The notes below the pieces were generated by a model, which saw nothing but the letters and a program-made list of their open reading frames with translations, had not been told where the DNA came from and did no database searches. From Nereocystis luetkeana (Eukaryota > Sar > Phaeophyceae > Laminariales > Laminariaceae), in contig JARUPZ010000017.1 in NCBI GenBank assembly GCA_031213475.1, positions 8,946,790-9,010,789 on the forward strand: DNA of 64,000 bases. The letters are read 5' to 3'. Of the stretch, positions 45,096 through 55,992 are shown piece after piece. Numbering within the stretch: position 1 is the first letter of the stretch; the number at the start of each line of letters is the position of its first letter. The translations under genes and the position numbers were made by a program.

Positions 45096-45210
45096 TTACG
45101 GGGGGCCATAGTTAATAGCACCAAATAAATGTTGTCAGTAAAAATAGCGAAATATACACTGCTGTGTTGTGTGTACCGTAGGTCCTATTAACTATATTGG
45201 TCCCCCGTAA
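45096..45210 (+). mobile_element. TA-type MITE (family M1), copy 5
   Basis: TTACGGGGGGCC to CCCCCGTAA, flanked by CTA and TAG, so the empty site was CTAG. About 115 bp, slightly longer than the other copies because of small interior insertions. Confidence 0.88.
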
Positions 45211-45368
45211 TAGCTGTGTTGTTTTTTTGTTCCAGAATGTTCAGGAACGCGATAGGGAACGCGGGCTGGAGATATCGGCTAATAATAGCCAAATGGAATC
45301 AATCAAGTCTTATTTTCGTTTACGAGTAGGTACCACGCACTACAGTAACTGTTGTAGCACGCGTACCG

Positions 45369-45384
45369 TACCTGGTACCTGGTA
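45369..45384. repeat. Chain of TACCTGGTA palindromes
   Basis: TA-CCTGG-TA-CCTGG-TA, followed at once by CCGG-TA. Confidence 0.8.
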
Positions 45385-45487
45385 CCGGTAGGTTTTTTGT
45401 TCCCCACGTACGTGAAAACAGCAATAATACATGAACAACAAAAAAAAGCAGTAGTAGCAAGGGGCTGCCGCCGGTCACCCGTAATTA

Positions 45488-45675
45488 AATTGCGAGTCGA
45501 CGAGGGAAGAAAATGCTAAAATATTCTCGCGATAAAAATGAAGGCACGTACCGTAGCGGGAAGGGGGGTAGAAGAGCCTGCTATGTGACCCCGGATCTGA
45601 GTTACGAGTTGGAAGGAGAGAGAGAAGAAGATGTGCGAAGATAATGAATGGGATGAGAAAAAAAAAAAAAAAAAT
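45488..45675 (+). mobile_element. SINE-1, 5'-truncated copy
   Basis: Starts at TTGCGAGTCGACGAGGGAAG and runs to GGGATGAG plus an A tail of about 17. Very similar to 17412-17595. Confidence 0.85.
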
Positions 45676-45679
45676 GAGG

Positions 45680-46090
45680 GTTTATTTCCGTGATATAGAA
45701 ACACAAGTACCACAACCGAAAGGAAGGACCACAAAAAAAAAGGTGTATAGGAACTGTAGTGCACCCGAAAAAAACAAAATCCGACACCACACTCCAAAAT
45801 TTATTTTTGGGAGACCAAATATAGGGGGGGGGGTGTCAAGTTTTTTATTTAGGCACCCTTCGGCGTATAGATAGGGGGGTGCACACCACACTAAATCCTA
45901 TATAAACGAAATCAGACCACCCATAAAGCGCAGTACCATACTATTTCCTATATAATCCGAATCCATACTAAAACCTATATACACCAATAGCAGGGGATGA
46001 GATTGAATCGTCCCCGCATTCCCGAGGGTACGCAAGGCCTTCCAGACAATACAACACCACCCAGCGTTTCTGCTTGTTGCTGAACACTCT
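45680..46090. other. No gene; small inverted match to 47.88 kb
   Basis: About 20 bp around CAAAATCCGACACCAC (45776-45795) recur inverted at 47878-47902. Imperfect repeats of CCTATATA occur at 45896-45985. Confidence 0.35.
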
Positions 46091-46104
46091 GGGGAAGAAA
46101 AAGC

Positions 46105-46332
46105 ATGGACACGGCCGAGAGCATGAGCACCGTCGATGCCGAGGAAGCAGGCACAGCAGCGCCGTTCACTGCTCAGGGTTGGTTGCAGCGTCACTGCAGC
46201 AAGAGCTCCAGCGACGCTGGAAGCGGTGGACACGACGTGTGGGTTTGCTGCTGCGGCCATGATTTCGGGGATGGTTCGACGCTTGACGCGGCATTGGCTA
46301 GAGAGCACGAGTGTTCCAAGGAGCACGAACGG
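46105..46332 (+). CDS. Possible first exon of the zinc-finger gene
   Basis: ATG at 46105 opens 76 codons rich in Ala, Ser and Glu with HDVWVCCCGHDF, followed by a strong splice donor (AACG/GTGAGT at 46332-46338). It points toward the finger-coding segment downstream, but the best acceptor seen there (CCACAG/GCC at 46729) is in phase 0 whereas this donor leaves two bases of a codon, so the link is unproven. Confidence 0.3.
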
Positions 46333-46729
46333 TGAGTGGCAGCGCTACTGGGTCGAGTATGTATCATAAATCACGATATCTTGACTCGGTTGACTCGCAG
46401 CAAATGTTCTCCTATTTTATAGAAGGCTCGCAAAGGCTGCTTTCTTAAATGATTTCTTGCCGGAGTTTCAAGCTTGTACAAACTTGTACATGAATACCGG
46501 GGCAGCGGCTTGGCAGCGGCCAAAAACAGGTATACGTGGTCCGTTTGCGGCCAAAAACAGGTACATACTTGAACTCAAGTGAAAACGCACTCCACGTGTA
46601 GTGTTTTGCTGCGCGAGGCGTATCGCACTGCCTTGAAAACTCTAGCCATGACAAATCTGCGCAATTCGTGTTCTGATTCGATTTACCTGCGTTGTTCGTG
46701 CGTGTACAAAATCGGCGTGTACTCCACAG

Positions 46730-47594
46730 GCCTTGCAGGAGAGCGACACATGCGGCTTCTGTGGTGTGGCGGGTGTGGGGGCCTGCAAGACATGGGTACA
46801 TGTGCACCCGAAGGGGAAAAAGGCGCCTAGCGTGTTCTCCAGCTAGCTGCACTTTCGCTCCAAGGGCGGACGAGCGAAACGCCTCCGTCACGCTCAGGCT
46901 GAAAACGGCGTCGAAAGGTAGCAAGCATTCGCCGTGCACTAACGTGCCCCTCAAGTGCCTTTTTTGCCAAGATGACCGTTGGGTATGGAAGTACTCTATG
47001 GCCCACCACGTGCGGATGGAACACGCCGTGGCCGCCGCCGTGAGGTCCAACGATGCCGTGGCTTTGGCGTTCCGAGCCAAGTACGACGTGAGCGAGTCAG
47101 AGAAAGTAGCCGTGAGGGAGAGGATGCATTCAATTAGGTCGCGAAAGCGCCCCAAGAAAGGAGCCAGCGTGACGCTTCGACCACGCAAGAGATCGGGTGG
47201 AAGGGGAGGAAAAGGAACCCGACAGCAAGCAAGCGGCGTTCTCATCGACATCGATGCGTCGGACGAAGAGGAGGAGGAGGAGGAGGAGGACGACGACGAC
47301 GGGGAGGACGAGGTGGACGACGAGGAGGAAGAGGGGGACGACGAGGAGGAAGAGGGCGACAACAAGGAGGACGAGGGGAGCGACGAGGAGGAAGACGGGG
47401 AAGACGAAGAGGAAGAGGACGAAGAGGGGTTGGATGAGGAGGAGGAGGACGAACAAAAAAAAGACAAGGAGGAGGAAGAGGAAGGAAACATCGAAGCAGA
47501 GGAGGAGGAGGAGGAGGAGGAGGACAAGGAGGAAGAGGGGGGGGGGGGGGAACAACGAGGACGACAGTCGGGGAGTCGATGGGGTAGGGAATAA
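46730..47594 (+). pseudogene. Cys-rich zinc-finger protein with long acidic tail, frame broken
   Basis: The first part reads SDTCGFCG, AGVGACKTW and a basic stretch. After 46848 another frame continues with SCTFAPRAD, PCTNVPLKCLFC, WVWKYSMAHHVRMEH, about 50 residues more, a basic patch (RSRKRPKK) and about 100 residues of nearly pure Glu/Asp (47261-47550). A CxFCG...C...SxC...PCxNxPxxCxxC...WxYxMxxH pattern recalls a domain I associate with many uncharacterised fungal proteins; treat that as recollection. It probably binds zinc, and the acidic tail suggests a nuclear, histone- or DNA-associated role (inference). Between the two parts AGCT is doubled (46841-46848), which adds 4 bp and creates a TAG. 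Without the doubling the two halves would be in phase, so this looks like a recent inactivation or a sequence error. Confidence 0.5.
47261..47550 (+). repeat. GAG/GAC-rich purine tract
   Basis: Encodes the acidic tail of the zinc-finger gene. The minus-strand Ser-, Leu- or Val-rich frames here (for example 46445-47755) are shadows of this tract. Confidence 0.8.
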
Positions 47595-47599
47595 GGATT

Positions 47600-48415
47600 G
47601 CGGGCGTGGGGGTCGGGGGGTAGGGGCAGCAACGCCTTACGCTGTAAGCAGAACCGGGCGGCGCTGCACGTCGAAGAGGCAGTGGAGTCAGTTGGGTTGA
47701 TTCGGGTACGTACGTAGATTTGTCTTGCGTATGTTTCGCTCGGGTTATTGTGCACGATCGTGGGATACTGTCGTGCTAGGGGATTATCACCGGCACACGG
47801 TACGACAGCTTCAATTGACCTTGACGCAAGGTTTGTACTACTGTGGTATATCGTGGAGCAACATCGAGGTAGTCTGGTGTGGTGTCGGATTTTGTTTTTT
47901 CGAAGACCCGGGTAGTGGACACCATAGTGTAAGATGGCAGTGGTGTTATTCTATTAATAGTACGCGCAACTGTCGGCACGTGCACCTTCCACCCAGGTTC
48001 GCACGCCGGTATATTTCACAACGCAGTTTTTTTATCAATCTTGTTACGAGGGGCTGGTGTGGCGAGCGTGGTGGCGGTTCCCCAACTCCGACCCTCCCGA
48101 CAGTATCAACACATTCTTGTGCATATCATACAAACCTTGTACAAACTATTGTGTACACCAGTGTACACCCAAAGCCAAGCAGTACGAAGTACTCGTAGAC
48201 GCTAGACACACGTACATAGAGCAGCGTCAGCAGGCGCGAGACAAACAAAAAACACGAGGAAAAAAAAAACTTCTTTTTTTTTCTCCTCCAATATAGGGGG
48301 GGGGGGTAGTGGGGTATCTGGGATTCAGATCCGCGTGCACCCCTGGTAGGAACTGGGGTTGATTCGTTTGGTTTTCTGCTGGAGGCACCGGTGCAGAAGC
48401 GTGTTACGTGTGTTT
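47600..48415. other. No gene seen
   Basis: No domain recognised. CTATTAATAG is at 47951. A G run at 48297-48307 resembles one at 45825-45834. Confidence 0.35.
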
Positions 48416-48459
48416 CTTCGTTATTAGGTTCCAAATGACAGCACAGCAGAGAGCGCTAC

Positions 48460-48960
48460 GTGGGCAGCCGGTGGAGTGGGAAGGCTGGCCACAGCGTGGG
48501 TATGCATGCACGACAGGAAGGATGGGATTGTCGGCGTGGGTTTGGACGGCTGCACCCAGCCAACGGAAACCAAGGCGCGTACCGGGCTACGAAACGGAGA
48601 GCCACTTTCGCCATAGAGAAGAAAAAGAAACAAAAGAAGAAAAAAAGGAGGCGGGGACGAGCCTCACGTCGGCTGGCAAAGAAAGCAGCACGCGAGGCTC
48701 GTAAAAGACAGAAGGAGGCACTTGTGGCCGTAGCGACCTACAATGTGCGCACCCTGGCTGTTGAGGGGAAGAACGGGTACGGACATGACGAGCGTGTACT
48801 GGCGAAGGGACGGCAACTCGGCTGCGACTTCATTGTCCTGCAGGAAACTCGGAGGTCCGGCAGCACGACGTTCCGTGCGGCAGGGTATCGTGTTTTCTGT
48901 TCAGGACAGGAAACAACAGCCACCAGGCAAGGGTTGTACGGAGCAGGCCTAGCTGTCTAG
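48460..48960 (+). CDS. LINE B N-terminal basic region and start of endonuclease
   Basis: About 90 residues rich in Lys/Arg (KKKKQKKKKRRRGRASRR) likely bind nucleic acid. They lead into the AP-endonuclease-like fold that nicks the target DNA: YNVRTL (metal-binding Asn) and LQETRRSG (catalytic Glu). The frame stops at TAG (48958-48960), but the same frame goes on with endonuclease sequence to 49173 (VVAYAPTDF), so the stop is a mutation rather than the end of the protein. Confidence 0.75.
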   Translation: MGSRWSGKAGHSVGMHARQEGWDCRRGFGRLHPANGNQGAYRATKRRATFAIEKKKKQKKKKRRRGRASRRLAKKAAREARKRQKEALVAVATYNVRTLAVEGKNGYGHDERVLAKGRQLGCDFIVLQETRRSGSTTFRAAGYRVFCSGQETTATRQGLYGAGLAV

Positions 48961-49179
48961 GAGTCGTTGTGCAGTAAGTCTGTGTATACTCATCAGTTCG
49001 TTGACGAGCGGCTAATGTCTATGCGCTTTGAGCTGGCTAGCAAATGCGAGGCAGTCAATTTCGTCGTTGCGTATGCTCCAACTGATTTTACCAAGGACGC
49101 CGACCTGAAACGTATTTTCTGGCAGAAGCTGGAGTACTTGGTTAAAAAAATCCCGACGAAAGAGTGTCTGTACTGATGG

Positions 49180-51171
49180 ATGTCAACGCGCGAACTGGAC
49201 AGAGGAAGGAAGGGTGCGGTGATGATGAAAACAGAGTGCTTGGAGCGTATGGAAGTGATGTTCGTAACGGTAATGGCAGACATCTTCCTGTCGTTCGCCA
49301 CCAATTGCAAGTTAGCTCTCACCAACACGTTTTTCAGCACGCGCAAGGGTGGGATATCGCATACTCACGACGGCACCGGCCCGAATGACCGTAAGCGGAT
49401 CGACTACATCCTAACCCGCCAAGTCCATCGACCTAGAGTACAAGATGCGAAAGTCGTCCCACAGCCTCCTGCCCCAGCTAGGGCTGACTCAGACCACAAC
49501 ATCTTGTATATCAAAGCCCGACACGGTGGTCATTTTGCGCCCAACAGACAAATACGTAGACCGACTAAACGCCGAGAGTTCGGCAGGCAGCTTTTTATGT
49601 CCGATGGAAAGTGTCGTGAACGAGTAGTCTCCAGGATCATCTCTACTCTCAACCAGCCTATCCAGCCCCGTAATACGTCTGGTATGGTTGAGATTTTCAC
49701 TACGGCTGTTATTGATGCGGTCGAAAAAGAGGTACCACCCCCTGCACGTCGCCACCGCAGACATGGATGGTGTGAGTCTGCCGAAACCCTGGCCGTATTC
49801 ATACCAGCATGGACAGCGAGGGAGGATGCACGACAATTCTTGCGTGCCCACCCCCGGGACAGAACCGCGTGGAAGACCCTGAGATCTGCGTGTGCGAACC
49901 TGCAGAAGGTGGCTGCCGCAGGACTGCATGCGTACTTCGAAGCGTACCTGGCCGAAACCGAACGACTTCTAGCGAACAACGACAAGAGAGGCTTTTACAA
50001 GCACCTTAAGAGTACGGTAGGATTGGAAGGGACCAAAGCGAGGAGCGAACAGTTCATTAGGGACGAGGATGGCACGATCTTACGGGATAAGGTGCGAATT
50101 CGAGAACGATGGGCGGGGTTTTACCACAAACTCTTGAACACGAAGTCGCTGAAACTCGATCCCACGATCATCGACCTCTTGCCACCGCGACCGCCTAAAC
50201 TGTCGCTTGAAGATGAACCATCCATAGACGAGATGACAGAAGCACTTACGGGGATGTCGACTTGGAAAGCTGTCGGGCCAGATGGTCTCCCGGTCGAACT
50301 CCTAAAAATCGACCACCCGGCATTCGCTCAGCGCTTTCACAACATCCTTGTCAATGTTTGGTTAACAGGAGGAGTCCCTCAGCAATGGAAAGATGCGATC
50401 ATCAAGGTCCTTCACAAAAAGAAGGATCGAACTGACTGCAACAACTATAGAGGGATTTCGCTTGTTGCCCACGCAGGCAAAGTGTTGTTGAAAATCGTCG
50501 CGTCCCGCCTCAGCAACTACTGCGAGACCGAGGAACTACTCCCCGAGGAACAGTGCGGCTTCCGCCCCGCACGATCAACGATTGATATGTTGTTCGTCGT
50601 GCGCCGGCTGCAAGAGCTCGGACGACAGAGGAAAATCCCCTTATACGTGTGCTTCATCGATCTGCAGAAAGCGTACGACTCTGTCCACCGAGAGCTGTTA
50701 TGGAAGGTACTCACACGCTTTGGCGTACCAACCAAGATGCTGAGAATTATCCGTAATTTCCACGATGGCATGCGGGCTCGCGTGCGTACTAATGACGGCG
50801 AGCTCTCGGAATGGTTTGATGTCACGCAGGGGCTGCGGCAAGGCTGTGTTCTATCACCATTACTGTTCAGCGTGTTCTTCGCTGCTGCGTTACACGTCGT
50901 ACTAGTTCGCTTCAGCCAAGACGAAGCCATTGTAAGGGATTTGGTCCAACTCAGTGAAGCTGGAATAGTTCGAACAGGGAAGGAGGAGCCATTGGCGTGC
51001 GTGCGAAGGTCTGTATGGGGCATGTTGTACGCCGATGATGCAGGAATTGTCTCGAAGTCGGCTGAAGGGCTCGCAAAAATGATGACAGTCATCGTGGCAG
51101 TCTTCGAAGCAGCAGGCCTCAAGGTGACGGAAAAAAAGACAGAGATAATGGTCCTACAAACACCAGACTAG
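49180..51171 (+). CDS. LINE B endonuclease C-terminus and reverse transcriptase
   Basis: A 663-codon frame. The early part (residues about 40-110) gives [20 protein letters not shown] and [10 protein letters not shown], the end of the AP-endonuclease including the SDH motif; the DVNARTG motif lies just upstream in another frame (49170-49195). RT motifs: [14 protein letters not shown] near residue 403, [39 protein letters not shown] (motif A) near 492, [12 protein letters not shown] (motif B) near 551, YADDAGIV (motif C) near 616. All catalytic Asp are present. It ends in TAG at 51169-51171, where the truncated copy at 53.9-55.9 kb has an Arg codon (CGG), and the same frame continues downstream. 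Confidence 0.88.
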   Translation: MSTRELDRGRKGAVMMKTECLERMEVMFVTVMADIFLSFATNCKLALTNTFFSTRKGGISHTHDGTGPNDRKRIDYILTRQVHRPRVQDAKVVPQPPAPARADSDHNILYIKARHGGHFAPNRQIRRPTKRREFGRQLFMSDGKCRERVVSRIISTLNQPIQPRNTSGMVEIFTTAVIDAVEKEVPPPARRHRRHGWCESAETLAVFIPAWTAREDARQFLRAHPRDRTAWKTLRSACANLQKVAAAGLHAYFEAYLAETERLLANNDKRGFYKHLKSTVGLEGTKARSEQFIRDEDGTILRDKVRIRERWAGFYHKLLNTKSLKLDPTIIDLLPPRPPKLSLEDEPSIDEMTEALTGMSTWKAVGPDGLPVELLKIDHPAFAQRFHNILVNVWLTGGVPQQWKDAIIKVLHKKKDRTDCNNYRGISLVAHAGKVLLKIVASRLSNYCETEELLPEEQCGFRPARSTIDMLFVVRRLQELGRQRKIPLYVCFIDLQKAYDSVHRELLWKVLTRFGVPTKMLRIIRNFHDGMRARVRTNDGELSEWFDVTQGLRQGCVLSPLLFSVFFAAALHVVLVRFSQDEAIVRDLVQLSEAGIVRTGKEEPLACVRRSVWGMLYADDAGIVSKSAEGLAKMMTVIVAVFEAAGLKVTEKKTEIMVLQTPD

Positions 51172-52227
51172 ACAACCCTCGCACCGCCGCTCGTCATCGA
51201 AGCGGCAGGTCAGAGGTATAAGCAGACGACCCAGTTCTTATACCTAGGCGGCGTTATCCACGAAAACGCTGCGCTCTCGCTCGAAATCGACCGACGGATC
51301 CGCCTCATGCGAGCATGCCTCAAACGGTTCGGCCCGGAGTTGTATGATAGGACGACCGCCCCCCTTAGCCTTAGAGTCCGAATGCTGAAGACCGAGGTGG
51401 TTGAGACCCTGCTGTACGGGTGTGTGACGTGGACCCTCAGAGCGGAGCACTTTGCCAAGCTTCGAACGGCTCACCACCAAGTCCTGTTGCGAGTCATTGG
51501 CTTCCAGCGCCGACTTCGTACTGACCATGCCACCCTCTCGTACGCGAAGGCCCTCAAGATGACACGTTGCGAGAGCATCGAAGCGACCATTCGTAAACGG
51601 CGGCTCTTCTTTGCGGGAGGCGTGGCACGGCAAAGCAAGGAGCGATTACCCAGTCGGGTAATGTTCGGGACGATAACTGGTGGGGAGAACCCGAGACCAG
51701 GCGGACAGTGCAAGACTTGGCATAGATGCATAGTCGAAGACCTCAGGGAGTTCCGAGCCACCGAAGGGTCAGTTGCCCCCTTGGTGTTTGGAGTTGAGAC
51801 CGCGTTGTGGTCCACCGCAGCGAAAAAGGCGGGGAAGTGGTGCCGGGGGATCGTTGAAGCAGCCGAACGGTTCATGATGAGGTGGCACGAGGCTGAGGCT
51901 GAGATGAGTAGGCAGCGCCGCGCATCCGCCGTGGATGGTGCCCAAGGGAACGGAGGGGGGGGGGGCAACAGGAGAAGTGGAAGAATGCCCGACCAAGGGA
52001 ATGCGGAGAGGGGGGGAAACAGGAGGGGTAGAAGGGAAACGGCGGTAGACGAAAGTAGGAAGGAGATGGCAGACAGGGTAGCAAGGCACCAAGTCGACCA
52101 GGAAGTAGAACACGACCATACTACTATTAATAGTGCTACGAACTGGGGCAGCTGGTTCGAACGTGGTCTTCCCTTATATTCTCTTCTTGTTTTTGTTTTT
52201 TTTCTTTCTTGCGCTGACTCTCCGTGA
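51172..52227 (+). pseudogene. LINE B C-terminal region after a premature stop
   Basis: In frame with the RT segment: FLYLGGVIHENA, LLYGCVTWTL, VLLRVIGFQRR, GENPRPGGQC, FMMRWHEAEAEM, then an Arg/Gly/Asn-rich tail. The truncated copies end the protein at a TAG after a His-Gln-(Val/Ala)-Asp (for example 54770); here that codon is CAG (52099), so the frame runs about 40 codons into the 3' UTR. The region is thought to support RNA binding in this class of element. Confidence 0.8.
52124..52133. repeat. CTATTAATAG scar inside LINE B
   Basis: The other two LINE B copies have CTAG at this spot (54744-54747 and 56825-56828). Only this copy has the 6-bp insertion. Confidence 0.75.
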
Positions 52228-52987
52228 TTTTCATATTATTTTTTTCTCTTCCTCTTCCTTTTCTGATTGATAAGCCGTACTGAAAGAGCCGTGTGGCGTG
52301 GTTGGAAGACGAACCTGCTCTGCTCGTTTCGTATTGTCTGACGCCAAGGGGCTGGACATAGTTGACGAACGCAGGGCGGAGACGGCAGTCTGGGCAGCAA
52401 GGTACCAGGCGGATTAGCAGGGAGAACCTGGCTATACTACTCGTACCACAAGCTGCTGCCGCCACCTGGAAGGTGCTTTGGGCTTTGGTCTGCCTTTTAT
52501 TTCCCCCTTGTTTTTTTTCGTTGTTACTTTTTTTTTTTTTCCTTGGTTCTTTGTCTTACTCTGTTTACAAGCAGTGGTGTTTTTTTTTCTTATTATTTTT
52601 CTTACTTTTTTCCCAGCTTGTTCTTTTTCAAGTAAGTGTTGGCCACCTCGCCTGCGGGGGGGGGGCACGACAGATTGTTTCTCCTAGATTTTGCTTTTAT
52701 TTTTTTCTTATTCTCTTTCGATTTGTCTACCTTGTTTTTTTTTACTCTTTGATTGTTTCTTTTATTTTCCCTATTTCATAGATTGCGTATGTCGTGCCTG
52801 TCGTATCTAGTATGATGACATGGCTTTGCATTGCCCACTGCAGTGCATACTGCACACGTGGCAACGTAGTATCTCTGTGGCGTAGCTTTGTGACCACAGA
52901 ACTTGTATATCTTCTAGGATTGAAGAATCGGCACGGACACTGGTTGTGCTGGATGTCGACGGGTAGAAAGAACGGTTTAATGTGAAG

Positions 52988-53261
<274 letters not shown>

Positions 53262-53397
53262 AACAACGGGCTAAATTTTCATGTATTTCTAAGAATATGT
53301 ACCAGTATGTCGTGCCTGTCGTACTATTCATAGTACCACGGGTATGTAGCAATGCCCATGCATGGCATTGCTATGTCTACTGCTGTATAACATCAAT

Positions 53398-53470
53398 AGT
53401 TGTTGTTTGTTGTTGTTCTCACAGGAGTAGTACTCATCGTCACAACGCAATGCAGTCCGTGATCGCAGTA
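53398..53470 (-). mobile_element. LINE A 3'-end fragment
   Basis: TTGTTGTTTGTTGTTGTTCT then CTCACA and GCAATGCAGTCCGTGATCGC correspond to the minus strand of the LINE A end, with an approximately 20-bp difference where GTTAATGTGAG should be. Confidence 0.55.
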
Positions 53471-53484
53471 CATCAGATGTTTAT

Positions 53485-53610
53485 CTGCTGTGGCGAAGCT
53501 TTTGTGGCCACAGAACTTTGTTTCTCTGTACACGTAGGGTTGAATAATCGGCGCGAACGCTGGTTGTGCTGCATGTCGACTGGTAGAAGGAACGGTTTGA
53601 TGTGAAGATA
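53485..53610 (+). mobile_element. LINE B 3'-end fragment
   Basis: GGCGAAGCTTTTGTGGCCAC, then GAATAATCGGCGCGAACGCT and ATGTCGACTGGTAGAAGG to GATGTGAAGATAAC match the LINE B end with about 15 percent change, so it is older than the long copy. Confidence 0.65.
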
Positions 53611-53629
53611 ACGCACGTTCACATAGTCA

Positions 53630-53802
53630 TTGCTGTCTTTGTGGCGTAATTCGGCGACCTCGGAACTTGTACGAGTACTATTTAATAGGTATTACCATGT
53701 ACCAGGTATGTCTCTAGGATTGAAGAATCGGCCCGGCCACACTGGTTGTGCGGTATGTCGACAGGTACAAAGAACGGTCAGATAAACTCAAGAACACACA
53801 CG
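53630..53802 (+). mobile_element. LINE B 3'-end fragment with a TA-bounded insert
   Basis: CTTTGTGGCGTAATTCG, then GAACTTGTA, an extra block of about 36 bp ending CCAGGTA, then TCTAGGATTGAAGAATCGG and the LINE B end (AAGAACACACACGC). The extra block starts and ends at TA and contains TACCAGGTA (53700-53708). Confidence 0.65.
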
Positions 53803-53827
53803 CACTGTTTTTTTTTGTCGTTCCGGA

Positions 53828-53860
53828 CTGATATTGGAGCCTGTCCTGCGACCACGGACT
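53828..53860 (+). mobile_element. LINE A 3'-end fragment, left half
   Basis: ATTGGAGCCTGTCCTGCGAC then CACGGACT; it continues after LINE B copy c at 55884. See findings. Confidence 0.75.
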
Positions 53861-54642
53861 GTGTGTGTGTGTGTGTGTTCTTCACATTAAACCGTTCTTT
53901 CTACCCGTCGACATCCAGCACAACCAGTGTCCGTGCCGATTCTTCCATCCTAGAAGAGATACAAGTTCTGTGGTCACAAAGCTACGCCACAGAGATACTA
54001 CGTTGCCACGTGTGCAGTGTGAACTGCAGTGGGCAATGCAAAGCCATGTCATCATACTAGATACGACAGGCACGACATACGCAATCTATGAAATAGTGAA
54101 ACGAAAAGAAACAATCAAAGAGAAAACAAAAACAAGGTAGACAAGTCGAAAAAGAAAAAGAAGAAAAATGAAAGCAAAATCTAAGAGAAACAATCTGTCG
54201 TGCCCCCCCCCCCGCAGGCGAGGTGGCCTACACTTGAAAAAGAACGAGCTGGAAAAAAGAAGAAATAACAAAAGACACCACTGCTTGTGAACAGAGTAAG
54301 ACAAAGAACCAAGGAGAAAGTAACAAGGAAAAATAACAAAGGGGAAATAACAGGCAGAACAAAGCCCAAAGCACCTTCTAGGTGGCGGCAGCAGCTTGTG
54401 GTACGAGTAGTATAGCCAGGTTCTCCCTGCTAATCCGCCTGGTACCTTGCTACCCAGACTGCCGTCTCCGCCCTGCGTTCGTCAACTATGCCCAGCCCCT
54501 TGGCGTCAGACAATACGAGCCGAGCAGAGCAGGTTCGTCTTCCAACCACGCCACACGGCTCCTTGAGTACGGCTTATCAATCAGAAAAGGAAGAGGAAGA
54601 GAAAAAATGAAATGAAAATCACGGAGAGTCAGCGCAAGAAAG

Positions 54643-54683
<41 letters not shown>

Positions 54684-55883
54684 GAAACTAAAAGAGAAGA
54701 CAAGGGAAGACCACGTTCGAGCCAGCTGCACCAGTTGGTAGCACTAGTAGTATGGTCATATTCTACTTCCTAGTCGACTTGGTGCCTTGCTACCCTGTCT
54801 GCCATCTCCTTCCTACTTTCGTCTACCGCCGTTTCCCTTCTACCCCTCCTGTTCCCCCCCCTCTCCGCATTCACTCGGTCGGGCTTTATGCCACTTCTCC
54901 TGTTGCCCCCTCCCCCCCCGTTCCTTTGGGCACCATCCACGGCGGATGCGCGGCGCTGTCTACTCATCTCAGCCTCAGCCTCGTGCCACCTCACCATGAA
55001 CCGTTCGGCTGCTTCAAGGATCCCCCGGTACCACTTCCCCACCTTTTTGGCTGCAGTGGACCACAACGCGGTCTCAACTCCAAACACCAAGGGGGCAACT
55101 TCCGTTGACCCTTCGGTGGCTCGGAACTCCCTAAGGTCTTCGACTATGCATCTATGCAAAGTCTTACACTGTCCGCCTGGTCTCGGGTTCTCCCCACCAG
55201 CTATCGTCCCGAGCATTACCCGATTGGGTAATCGCTCCTTGCTTTGCCGTGCCACGCCCCCCGCAAAGAAGAGCCGCCGTTTGCGAATGGTCGTTTCGAT
55301 GCTCTCGCAACGTGTCATCTTGAGGGCCTTCGCGTACGAGAGGGTGGCATGGTCAGTACGAAGTCGGCGCTGGAAGCCAATGACTCGCAACAGGACTTGG
55401 TGGTGAGCCGTTCGAAGCTTGGCAAAGTGTTCCGCTCTGAGGGTCCACGTCACACACCCGTACAGCAGGGTCTCAATCACCTCGGCCTTCAGCATTCGGA
55501 CTTTAAGGCTAAGGGGGGCGGTCGTCCTATCATACAACTCCGGGCCGAACCGTTTGAAGCATGCTCGCATGAGGCGGATCCGTCGGTCGATTTCGAGCGA
55601 GAGGTCAGCGTTTTCGTGGATAACGCCGCCTAGGTATAAGAACTGGGTCGTCTGCTTATACCTCTGACCTGCCGCTTCGATGACGAGCGGTGGTGCGAGG
55701 GTTGTCCGGTCTGGTGTTTGTAGGACCATTGTCTCAGTCTTCTTTTCCGACACCGTGAGGCCTGCTGCTTCGAAGACAGTCACGATGACTGTCATCATTT
55801 TTGCGAGCCCTTCAGCCGACTTCGAGACAATTCCTGCATCGTCGGCGTACAACATGCCCCATACAGACCTTCGCACGCACGCC
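53861..55883 (-). mobile_element. LINE B, 5'-truncated copy c
   Basis: Minus strand: from just before the YADD motif to the 3' end with GTTTAATGTGAAGAACAC and a short AC tail (plus-strand GT at 53861-53878). Flanked by ACT on both sides (53858-53860 and 55884-55886). The coding part is open and holds the ancestral Arg codon where the long copy has a stop. A pure A run of about 35-40 on the plus strand (54645-54681) expands the T-rich block of the 3' UTR. Confidence 0.88.
54770..55883 (-). CDS. LINE B C-terminal protein segment, open
   Basis: The element part of a 402-codon frame; the first 30 codons upstream of 55883 are flanking DNA. It starts [20 protein letters not shown] (RT motif C) and continues KTETMVLQTPDRTT, FLYLGGVIHENAD, LLYGCVTWTL, GENPRPGGQC and FMVRWHEAEAEM to a natural stop after ARHQVD. 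RT motifs A and B are missing, so it cannot make a working polymerase. Its intact frame over 370 codons shows that it is young or was copied from an active source element. Confidence 0.85.
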
Positions 55884-55941
55884 ACTGCATTGTATTGTGA
55901 GTTAATCGGAGAACAACAACAATAACAACAACAACAACAAT
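55884..55941 (+). mobile_element. LINE A 3'-end fragment, right half
   Basis: ACTGCATTGTATTGTGAGTT then AATCGGAG and an interrupted AAC tail, continuing 53828-53860 after the LINE B insertion. Confidence 0.8.
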
Positions 55942-55992
55942 ATCTGTGCGAGGATAAATCCAGGAAAATGCAACTCAAACAAATGGTGTTTA

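Noticed and set aside
46445-47755. 436-codon Ser-rich minus-strand frame
   Set aside because: It is the antisense of the Glu/Asp-coding purine tract and of the zinc-finger segment; no start context or domain.
49489-49985. Minus-strand frames opposite LINE B
   Set aside because: Shadows of the plus-strand LINE coding sequence; the same applies to frames opposite LINE A and the truncated B copies.
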